Of a stretch of 64,000 nucleotides of DNA, positions 58,374 to 64,000 are shown piece after piece. The first letter of the stretch is position 1, and each line of letters starts with the position of its first letter. The position numbers were made by a program, and so were the translations under genes. The notes beneath the pieces are model-generated. The model was given only the letters and a program-made list of their open reading frames with translations. It was not told the DNA's origin and made no database searches. Source of the DNA: Pseudonocardia sulfidoxydans NBRC 16205 (GTDB lineage Bacteria; Actinomycetota; Actinomycetes; Mycobacteriales; Pseudonocardiaceae); assembly GCF_007989085.1 (NCBI RefSeq), contig NZ_BJVJ01000007.1, positions 62,001 through 126,000 on the forward strand. The letters run 5' to 3'.

Positions 58374-59985
58374 CCGGGGAGTCCGCAGGCGACGCGTGCG
58401 CGGCGGCGCGCTGCAGCGCCGCGACGATGTCGTGCGCGGTCGGGTCGACCAACGCGGCGGCGACGTGGGCGTCGGGCCGCACGACCCACACCTCGCCGCG
58501 CCGGGCGTCGAGCGCCCCGGCGAGGGTGCCGTCCGGATCGAGGTCGGCGAGCGCGAGGACCCGAACCGGGCCGGGCAGCGCTCCCGTCGCCGCGGCCCGC
58601 ACGGCGTCGAGGTCCGTCCCCTGCGCGGTGAGCAGCAGGAACCCGTCCCTGGCCAGCGTCCGCACCGGCCCGGTCGTCCCGTCGGGCCGGGTGACAGGGG
58701 CGTCGGGCAACAGCACGCCGGGACCCGCGGGCGGGAGCTGCCCGCGCGGCGGCCGGCCGGGGAACGGGCGGTGGCCGGCCTCGGTGGTCAGGCGGGACTC
58801 GACGTACCAGAACGGCTCGGCCAACCGGCCGGAGTCGACGCGGGCGCGGCTGTCGGGCTCGTGGGCGGCCGCGGCCAGGACGTCGGCGCGGTAGCGGGCC
58901 CGGGTCTCGTCCTGCGGGACGAGAAAGTCCATCGTCGCGGTGGTGACCGCGACGTTCTCGACGGCCGCCGCGTGCCGCTCGTCGTGGTAGGTCTGCAGCA
59001 GGGCGTCGGGTGACCAGCCGTACCCGACCCAGGCGATCTTCCAGGCCGCGTTCTCGGCGTCGGCGACACCGGAGTTCAGCCCGCGCGCACCGAACGGCGC
59101 CACGAGGTGGGCGGCGTCGCCCGCGACGAGCACCCGCCCGATCCGCATCCGGTCGGCCACCCGGGACTGGAAGCGGTACACCGACTTCCACACGATCTCG
59201 TAGTCCCGGTCGCCGACGATCCGCCGGATCCGGGCGTCGAGTGCCCCGGAGGCGACCTCGGCGGCGAGGTCGTAACCGGCCGGGACCTGCCAGTCGACGC
59301 GGAAGGTGGAGTCCGGGCACGGATGGATCAGCACCTGGCGACCCGGGTTCCACCCGGGGTCGAAGTAGAAGCGCCGCTCCGTCGCCCAACCGGGCAGGTC
59401 CGCCCGGATGTCGCAGATCAAGAACCTGTCGTCGAAGCTGTGCCCGTCGAAACCGATCCCGAGGAGGTCCCGGAGGTCGTCGCAGCGGGCGCCGCCGCAG
59501 ACCACGAGGTAGGGCGCGCGGACCACGCCGCCGTCCTCGATCCGGACCTCGACCCCGGACCGGTCGTGGTCGACGTGCACGACCCGGCTGCCCCAGCGGA
59601 CCTCGACGAGGGGTTCGGCGGCGATGCGCCCGTCGAGGATCTCCTCGGTGCGCGCCTGGGAGATGTTGACGAACGGCGGGAACGCCGGGCGGCCCGCCTC
59701 GGCGAACTCGATCGCGAACAGCTCCGTGTCGCGGTGGAAGGTGCGGGCCGTGGTCCAGGTGACGCCCTCGGCGGCGATCTGCGCCCCGGCCCCGACGGCG
59801 TCCCAGATGTCGAGGACGTCGCGCTGCTGGCAGATCGCCTTGGAACCGACACGGTCGCGTTCGCGCCGCTGGTCGAGCACGATGGTCGGCACACCCCAGC
59901 GGGCCAGCAACAGGGCGGTCGTCTGCCCCACCGGGCCGGCGCCGAGGACGGCGACCGGTGCGTGGGGCCAGGTCGTCGGCATCAC
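58249..59985 (-). CDS. FAD-dependent aromatic hydroxylase (PheA/TfdB-type monooxygenase)
   Basis: This 578-residue class A flavoprotein monooxygenase has 'VLGAGPVGQTTALLLARWG' (GxGxxG, residues 14-19), 'VWKSVYRFQSRVADRM' and the second FAD motif 'GRVLVAGDAAHLVAPFGARGLNSGVADAENAAWKI' near 285. A C-terminal thioredoxin-like domain is also present. It hydroxylates phenols or related rings with NAD(P)H and O2. The last ~42 codons run antisense through the 3' end of the binding-protein gene and add an Arg/Ser/Pro-rich tail after 'IVAALQRAAAHASPADSP', where relatives stop. Cotranscribed with the MBL gene upstream. Confidence 0.87.
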   Translation of the reverse strand: MMPTTWPHAPVAVLGAGPVGQTTALLLARWGVPTIVLDQRRERDRVGSKAICQQRDVLDIWDAVGAGAQIAAEGVTWTTARTFHRDTELFAIEFAEAGRPAFPPFVNISQARTEEILDGRIAAEPLVEVRWGSRVVHVDHDRSGVEVRIEDGGVVRAPYLVVCGGARCDDLRDLLGIGFDGHSFDDRFLICDIRADLPGWATERRFYFDPGWNPGRQVLIHPCPDSTFRVDWQVPAGYDLAAEVASGALDARIRRIVGDRDYEIVWKSVYRFQSRVADRMRIGRVLVAGDAAHLVAPFGARGLNSGVADAENAAWKIAWVGYGWSPDALLQTYHDERHAAAVENVAVTTATMDFLVPQDETRARYRADVLAAAAHEPDSRARVDSGRLAEPFWYVESRLTTEAGHRPFPGRPPRGQLPPAGPGVLLPDAPVTRPDGTTGPVRTLARDGFLLLTAQGTDLDAVRAAATGALPGPVRVLALADLDPDGTLAGALDARRGEVWVVRPDAHVAAALVDPTAHDIVAALQRAAAHASPADSPVTGSRERRTPSGPQTPCRPVDGSACSSRTRRRAAGHGGPPP

Positions 59986-60009
59986 GGGTCCCCCGTCCGT
60001 CGCCGTGGC

Positions 60010-60969
60010 TCAGCCCTGCAGCTGGGCCCAGACCTCCTGGTCGCGCTCCGCGGTCCAGATGACGGGACGCTCGATGCCCGACAGCTCGTCCCACACCCGG
60101 GACACGTCGAAGGGCAGGCAGTGCTCGAAGATCGGCCAGTGGCCGTAGTCGTCGACGAGCGCGGCGTGGGTCGTCTCGAAGGCCTCCTTGAGCGTCCCGC
60201 CGCGCTGCCGGACCGCGCCGACCTCGGCGAGCATGACGCGCAGGAAGTGGCGGGTCTGCGCGATCGCGGCGTCGACCTCCGCCCGGCCGCGGCTCACCGC
60301 GCCGCGGCCGCCGACGAGCTGCTCGGCGCCCAGCGCCTGCAGGCGGTCGAGCGTGGCACCGGCCCAGTCGCGGTGGAACGCGTCGCCGGTGTACAGGGCC
60401 GCCTGCGCCTCGACGAGGTCGCCCGCGAACAGGATCCGCTGCCGGGGCAGCCAGGCGGTGATGTCGCCCTCGGTGTGCCCGCGGCCGTGGTACTGCAGGA
60501 CGAGGTCGCCGCGATCGCCGCCGAGGTCGATGGTCAGCCGGTCGGCGAACGTCAGCGTCGGCCAGGTCAGGCCCGGCACCGACTCCGCGCCCTCGGCCAG
60601 CCGCGGCATCCGCGCGAACTCCGACTCCCAGTCCTGCTTGCCGCGCTCGGCGACCAGCTCGCGGGTGATCTCGTGGGACACGATCGTCGCGGCGCCGAAC
60701 GCGCTCGCGCCCAGCACGCGGACCGCGTGGTAGTGCGACAGCACCAGGTACCGGATCGGCTTGTCGGTGTGGGTCCGCAGCGTGGCCAGCCACTTCTGCG
60801 CGACGACCGGCGTGGCGAGCGCCTCGAAGCACACGAGGAAGTCCTCGCCCTCGATCGCGCCGATGTTCGGGTCACCCTCGGCGGTGAGGGCGTAGACGCC
60901 GTCGGCCAAGACGTCGAGCGTCTGCTCCTTGGCGTCGGTGTCGGCCGACGAGGCGAAGGGCTTGCTCAT
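60010..60969 (-). CDS. MBL-fold metallohydrolase with altered first metal motif
   Basis: This 319-residue metallo-beta-lactamase-fold protein has a first motif reading His79-x-His81-x-Val-Arg ('LSHYHAVRVLG') in place of HxHxDH. His161/His165, Asp169 ('HGRGHTEGD') and Asp184 ('FAGDLV') are kept. One metal site looks complete and the second disabled. The ATG at 60969 has GGAAGG 10 bases upstream; the in-frame codons further up overlap the operator and were not used. It is transcribed with the hydroxylase and probably under MarR control. Confidence 0.85.
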   Translation of the reverse strand: MSKPFASSADTDAKEQTLDVLADGVYALTAEGDPNIGAIEGEDFLVCFEALATPVVAQKWLATLRTHTDKPIRYLVLSHYHAVRVLGASAFGAATIVSHEITRELVAERGKQDWESEFARMPRLAEGAESVPGLTWPTLTFADRLTIDLGGDRGDLVLQYHGRGHTEGDITAWLPRQRILFAGDLVEAQAALYTGDAFHRDWAGATLDRLQALGAEQLVGGRGAVSRGRAEVDAAIAQTRHFLRVMLAEVGAVRQRGGTLKEAFETTHAALVDDYGHWPIFEHCLPFDVSRVWDELSGIERPVIWTAERDQEVWAQLQG

Positions 60970-61035
60970 GGCGGAGGTCCTTCCGTCGGACGCCGTCGAA
61001 GCTTCGACGACCGGACGGTAGCGCACCCGAGGCGA

Positions 61036-61053
61036 TAATCAAACCTTTGATCA
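61036..61053. promoter_or_regulatory. MarR-type operator upstream of the MBL/hydroxylase genes
   Basis: T-x-ATCAAA-CC-TTTGAT-x-A (61036-61053; core arms 61038-61043 and 61046-61051) is a near-perfect palindrome in the 98-base gap after the MarR stop and about 70 bases before the MBL start. Size and composition are like MarR sites, so the gene just upstream is the probable regulator. Confidence 0.65.
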
Positions 61054-61067
61054 TCTCGGAGCGACGG

Positions 61068-61631
61068 TCAGAAGCGCCGGTTCACCCAGGCCTGGTCCTG
61101 CGCGGCGTCGGACAGCTTGCCCAGCAGCCCGATCAGGACGGTCAGCTCGTCGGCCGTCAGCAACCCGGCCCACTCGGCCTCGCGCCGGTTGTGGACCGCG
61201 AACGTCTCCTCCAGCCTGCGCACACCGACGTCCGAGAGACTCAGCCTCACCGACCGGCGGTCGTTCGGGTCCGGGGTCCGCTCCAGCAGGCCCGCGACGC
61301 CGAGCGTCTTCGCGAGACTCGACACCGCGGCCCTGCTCATCCCCGTGAGCTCCGCGGCCCGGCTGGGGTCCTGCCCGCCCGAGACCCACAGCGTGAACAA
61401 CAGGCGGAACGCCGACCAGCTCCACCCCGCCGGCCGGTGCACGGCCGACTCGAGGTCGTAGACGAGGCTGTTCGCGACGCGGTGCAGCAGCAGCACCAGC
61501 GCCATGGCGTCGCGGTCGGTGTCGGGCAGCCGCTCCTGCGTCCGGTCCAGCGCGACCTGGGCGAAACCGAGGAACCCCACGGGCGCCTCGCCCGGACCGG
61601 CAGCGCTCTCGGCATCAGGCGACGGTGACAC
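61068..61631 (-). CDS. MarR-family transcriptional regulator
   Basis: This 187-residue winged-helix protein has 'GWSWSAFRLLFTLWVSGGQDPSRAAELTGMSRAAVSSLAKTLGVAGLLERTPDPNDRRSVRLSLSD', read here as the HTH and the wing (DPNDRRSVRLSLS). N- and C-terminal helices form the dimer. GTG start at 61631. It likely represses the MBL-fold and hydroxylase genes through the ATCAAA palindrome, released by a phenolic ligand as for many MarR proteins. Confidence 0.9.
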   Translation of the reverse strand: MSPSPDAESAAGPGEAPVGFLGFAQVALDRTQERLPDTDRDAMALVLLLHRVANSLVYDLESAVHRPAGWSWSAFRLLFTLWVSGGQDPSRAAELTGMSRAAVSSLAKTLGVAGLLERTPDPNDRRSVRLSLSDVGVRRLEETFAVHNRREAEWAGLLTADELTVLIGLLGKLSDAAQDQAWVNRRF

Positions 61632-61673
61632 GGACGGAGACTAGACGCCGACGGGAACGGCCCCCGCCGGACG

Positions 61674-62036
61674 CTACTCCGCGTCGGCCCTGTGACGGTC
61701 CGCCTCGGCAGCGCGACGCGCACGGTCGGCGTCGGCCCGGTGCGCGCGGGCCTCGGACGTGGAGATGCCGGCGTCAGCACTCGACGCCTTCACGAGGTCA
61801 TCGACTTGCAGGTGGACACGCCGTGCTGGTAGGTCTCCATCACCACCGCGAACAGGGCGTGGTCGACTCAGCGGCGGCGCTCGAGCACGCCGGGGAAGAA
61901 CGAACCGGTGCGCAGCTTCGGGATCAGCAGCTTTAGGTCCCTGGCGGTGGTGGCAGCGTGCGGCCGCGGTGGCCGTTGCGCTGGTTCTGCGGGTCTCGCA
62001 ACGCTCGTGTGAGCGGGCGCCAATGGTGTCGATCAC
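61674..62036 (-). pseudogene. Degenerate IS256-family (mutator-type) transposase fragment
   Basis: Read on the minus strand, pieces of an IS256-type transposase appear in order but in shifting frames: 'IGARSHERCETR', then 'NQRNGHRGRT' in another frame. A third frame gives 'LLIPKLRTGSFFPGVLERRR', a stop, 'VDHALFAVVMETYQHGVST', and finally 'VDDLVKASSADAGISTSE' back in the first frame. The catalytic DDE region is missing and no terminal repeats are visible. It sits in the 574-base gap 61632-62205, which otherwise holds only the iron box. Confidence 0.8.
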
Positions 62037-62174
62037 CCGTCGTCTCCGTCATGGTGAGCGACGGCGGTGGTCGGCGACGGCGAGGACAGCGGCCCCTGCT
62101 CGACAGACCTGGGACTCCAGCATCGATGACCCACGCACCGGGACGAATCACTCTTGCAGGCCCGACGAGGGACG

Positions 62175-62193
62175 ATAGGGTAGACTAACCTAA
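62175..62193 (+). promoter_or_regulatory. Iron box (IdeR/DtxR-type operator)
   Basis: The 19-mer ATAGGGTAGACTAACCTAA matches the IdeR consensus TTAGGTTAGSCTAACCTAA at 16 positions and is palindromic in its core. A -10-like TAGACT lies inside it (62181-62186), with the start codon 13 bases downstream, so repressor binding would block the promoter when iron is present. Confidence 0.8.
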
Positions 62194-62205
62194 CTTGCAC
62201 TGGAG

Positions 62206-63087
62206 ATGAGTACCGGCATGGCAGTTCTCAAGACGTGCATGGCCACGGTGTCCCTGGGCGGAAGCCTCGATCAGAAACTGGACGCCATCGCCGCCGCGGG
62301 TTTCGACGGCATCGAGTTGTTGGACGACGACCTGAACAGATCGGGAATCACCCCGGCGGAATGCGCGAAGCGCTGCGCGGACCTCGGCCTGACCATCGAT
62401 CTGTACCAGCCCTTCCGGCGCGCCGAGGGTGTACCGACCGACGAGTTCGGGGCCGTGCTGACGCGGTTCAGGCACCACCTCGGGCTGATGGACGCGCTCG
62501 GAGCGAGCTCGATCCTCGTCGTCTCCAACACCGACGACGACGCCGACCCGAGCCGCGACCTCTCGGTCACCCAGCTCGCCGCCCTGGCGGACGTCGCAAC
62601 CGAGCACGGGATGACGGTCGCGTTCGAGGCTCTGGCATGGGGAACCCACATCAGCCGGGTCACCGACGCGTGGGACGCGGTGCGCCGCGCGGCGCACCCG
62701 AGCCTGTACCTGGTCGTCGACACGTTCCACCTTCTCGCCGGTGGTGAGGACACCGCCGACCTGGAGCGGCTGCCGGATGGTGCGGTGGGGTTCCTCCAGC
62801 TCGCCGACGCTCCCTGGCTCGACCTGGACGTCCTCTCGTGGAGCCGCGGGCACCGGTGCTTCCCCGACGAGGGCGAGATGGACCTGCTGACCCCGGTCTC
62901 CTCGGTCCTGGCCGCCGGCTACGCGGGCCCGCTCTCCCTGGAGATCTTCAACCCCGGCTTCCGGGAGCGCCCGCCCCACGAGGTCGCGCTCCAGGGCGCG
63001 GCGGCCCTGGAGCGCTTCGCCGAGCGGCTCCAGGGCGCGGCGACCGCTCACCCCGTGGGCACGTCGGCGCCGTCGGTCGGGCTCTGA
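62206..63087 (+). CDS. 3-Dehydroshikimate dehydratase-like sugar phosphate isomerase/epimerase (AsbF/QuiC type)
   Basis: This 293-residue TIM-barrel protein contains 'TVSLGGSLDQKLDAIAAAGFDGIELLDDD', 'LTIDLYQPFRRAEGVP', 'FEALAWGTHISRVTDAWDAV', 'LYLVVDTFHLLAGGED', and 'LQLADAPWLDLDVLSWSRGHRCFP'. These are the metal and substrate motifs of 3-dehydroshikimate dehydratases making protocatechuate (3,4-dihydroxybenzoate). ATG 62206 lies directly against its GGAG; ATG 62218 (Met5) has better spacing and may be the true start. An iron box sits at the promoter. In siderophore pathways the product becomes the iron-binding catechol. Overlaps the convergent carrier gene by 40 bases. Confidence 0.85.
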   Translation: MSTGMAVLKTCMATVSLGGSLDQKLDAIAAAGFDGIELLDDDLNRSGITPAECAKRCADLGLTIDLYQPFRRAEGVPTDEFGAVLTRFRHHLGLMDALGASSILVVSNTDDDADPSRDLSVTQLAALADVATEHGMTVAFEALAWGTHISRVTDAWDAVRRAAHPSLYLVVDTFHLLAGGEDTADLERLPDGAVGFLQLADAPWLDLDVLSWSRGHRCFPDEGEMDLLTPVSSVLAAGYAGPLSLEIFNPGFRERPPHEVALQGAAALERFAERLQGAATAHPVGTSAPSVGL

Positions 63088-63341
63088 AGCTCGGCCAACA
63101 CCGCGAGCCAGCGGGTGAGCCGCTGGTCCTCGGCCAGCGCCGGGTAGTCGAGGTTCTCGACCCCGGCGCTGCGCCACCGCTCCACCAGCTCCATGACCCG
63201 CACCGAGTCCATGCCCTGGTCGCGGAGGTCGGCCTGACCGTCCAGGTCGGCCACCTCCGCGAACAGGACATCGGCGATGTCGGCTTCGGCCTGTTCGGCG
63301 CTCACGCGCAGTGACACCGGTTCGCTCACGCGCTCGTTCAT
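63048..63341 (-). CDS. Aryl carrier protein (phosphopantetheine-binding)
   Basis: This 97-residue protein has the carrier motif 'LRDQGMDSVRVMELVERWR' with phosphopantetheine Ser46, and C-terminal 'DYPALAEDQRLTRWLAVL'. The D-S-V-R form and this tail match the aryl carrier domain at the C terminus of EntB-type proteins, here free-standing. It would hold an aryl acid such as dihydroxybenzoate as a thioester for NRPS assembly. The start ATG has AAGGAGAA upstream. It follows the NRPS stop by 22 bases, so both are on one minus-strand transcript. Confidence 0.88.
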   Translation of the reverse strand: MNERVSEPVSLRVSAEQAEADIADVLFAEVADLDGQADLRDQGMDSVRVMELVERWRSAGVENLDYPALAEDQRLTRWLAVLAELQSPTDGADVPTG

Positions 63342-63363
63342 GGGTGTGTCGGTTCTCCTTCTC

Positions 63364-64000
63364 TCAGGACGGGTCGCGGGTGATCAGCTCGAGGAACGCC
63401 GGCATCCAGCGCTCCGCCTGACCGGCGCCGAGGACGATCTCGGAGTGCGGGGTGTCCACCCGCACGGTGGTGAGCCGGGGCAGGAACGCCGACCACATGC
63501 CCGTCAGCTGTGCGGCGTAGGCCGCGGCGTCCTCTCCAGCGCGGCCATCCTCCCCCGCCGCCGCGACCAGCAGTGCCGGCACGTCGACGAGGCCTTCCGT
63601 CGGCGCTGTCAGCAGCAGATCGACACGGGTGGCCGCGACGGCGATCGCGCGGCGCTGGGTGGCGTCGAGGCCGCCGAACATGCGCTCCCCCAGCTCGGGT
63701 CCCGCCTCGCGCTCCAACGTCGCGGCGATCCGGTCCTGCAGGTCGGGGTCGCCCCGCAGGTCGGCCATCGTCACGGTGACCGGCTCGACGTCCTCCTGCA
63801 GCGGCCCGTCGGCGATGGGGATCGCGTCGACGATCCCCAGCGCGCGCACCGTGTGGCCCCGCCGGACCAGCTCCCGCGCGACGCCGTGGGCGAGGTGCCC
63901 GCCGTAGGACCAGCCGAGCAGGTCGTACGGGCCCTGCGGGCGACACTCGACCACCGCGTCGGCGTACGCGCGGCACGCCTCGGCGAAGTCCGCGAAGTCG
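63364..64000 (-). CDS. 3' end of an NRPS gene: type I thioesterase domain
   Basis: The frame is open to the window edge and ends at 63364; about 211 residues are visible. 'ADAVVECRPQGPYDLLGWSYGGHLAHGVARELVRRG' is the TE nucleophile region (GWSYGG, Ser), preceded by the linker helix typical of EntF-like C termini. 'PALLVAAAGEDGRAGED' supplies the acid region and 'VRVDTPHSEIVLG' the His. The TE releases or cyclises the peptide product. With the aryl carrier next door this is most likely a siderophore synthetase. A separate GTG at 63954 could be read as a start but the upstream codons fit the TE domain. Confidence 0.82.
   Translation of the reverse strand, partial: DFADFAEACRAYADAVVECRPQGPYDLLGWSYGGHLAHGVARELVRRGHTVRALGIVDAIPIADGPLQEDVEPVTVTMADLRGDPDLQDRIAATLEREAGPELGERMFGGLDATQRRAIAVAATRVDLLLTAPTEGLVDVPALLVAAAGEDGRAGEDAAAYAAQLTGMWSAFLPRLTTVRVDTPHSEIVLGAGQAERWMPAFLELITRDPS

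Noticed and set aside
62206-62217. Whether the dehydratase starts at 62206 or 62218
   Set aside because: Cannot be settled; both are noted in the feature entry, so not reported as a separate finding.
1-64000. tRNA, rRNA, riboswitch or origin signals
   Set aside because: None recognised in any intergenic region; most gaps are under 300 bases and contain only promoters or hairpins.

Overview
The window is very GC-rich, uses many GTG starts and is packed with 4-base ATGA/GTGA gene overlaps. It carries LLM-type (luciferase-like) oxidoreductases, paired acyl-CoA dehydrogenases, SCP-x/DUF35 pairs and an IdeR/DtxR-type iron box. Together these point to a high-GC actinomycete chromosome; a Pseudonocardia-like genus is my guess, not something shown by the sequence. 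I see no rRNA, tRNA, CRISPR array or replication origin.

From 1 to about 60 kb the window is a catabolic island made of several operons.
(1) 127-11902 (minus): a Baeyer-Villiger-type monooxygenase, a two-domain CoA transferase, FMN-related small proteins, HyuA/HyuB, a U32-like TIM-barrel protein and an IlvD/Edd dehydratase.
(2) 11963-13465 (minus): an acyl-CoA synthetase, divergent from a GntR/FCD regulator at 13611.
(3) 14416-23264 (plus): a small protein, two tandem TetR regulators, an MFS exporter, an LLM oxidoreductase, an SDR, an unknown protein and a molybdopterin oxidoreductase.
(4) 23304-31637 (minus): two esterase-like proteins, a second Baeyer-Villiger monooxygenase, an amidohydrolase, a DUF35/thiolase-fold pair, an HSL esterase and an SDR.
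(5) 31926-37481: two LLM oxidoreductases, an SMP-30 lactonase, and a TetR/NmrA pair sharing a 23-bp palindrome.
(6) 37474-43322 (minus): a cyclase-family protein, an acyl-CoA dehydrogenase pair, an enoyl-CoA hydratase and a second acyl-CoA synthetase.
(7) 43438-46932 (minus): an enoyl-CoA hydratase, a CoA transferase and a second DUF35/thiolase-fold pair, facing a CoA transferase at 47032.
(8) 48251-53523 (minus): an ABC importer with a CoA transferase.
(9) 53696-60969: a CoA-ester pair, an amidohydrolase, a cytosolic binding protein, a flavin hydroxylase and an MBL-fold protein, then MarR.

The most interesting observation is that five operon promoters in this island, spread over 42 kb, share one architecture. 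A 12-bp palindrome close to ATTGGATCCAAT lies one base upstream of a -35 element (TTGACN or TAGACG), followed 17-18 bp later by a TAxCxT or TAGCGT -10. Two more copies lie around the GntR/FCD gene at 13611. ATTGGATCCAAT is the known operator of Caulobacter VanR, also a GntR/FCD protein. I infer that the 13611 product controls most of the island: activation to CoA esters, ring or ketone oxygenation, lactone or ester hydrolysis, beta-oxidation, retro-aldol or thiolytic cleavage, and substrate import. The substrate cannot be read from sequence; a cyclic ketone, terpenoid or steroid-like acid fits the enzyme set.

After a decayed IS256-type transposase (61674-62036) the content changes. An iron box precedes a 3-dehydroshikimate dehydratase gene, which faces an aryl carrier protein gene and the 3' end of an NRPS gene (thioesterase). 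This looks like the edge of an iron-regulated catecholate siderophore cluster, possibly of the 3,4-dihydroxybenzoate type.
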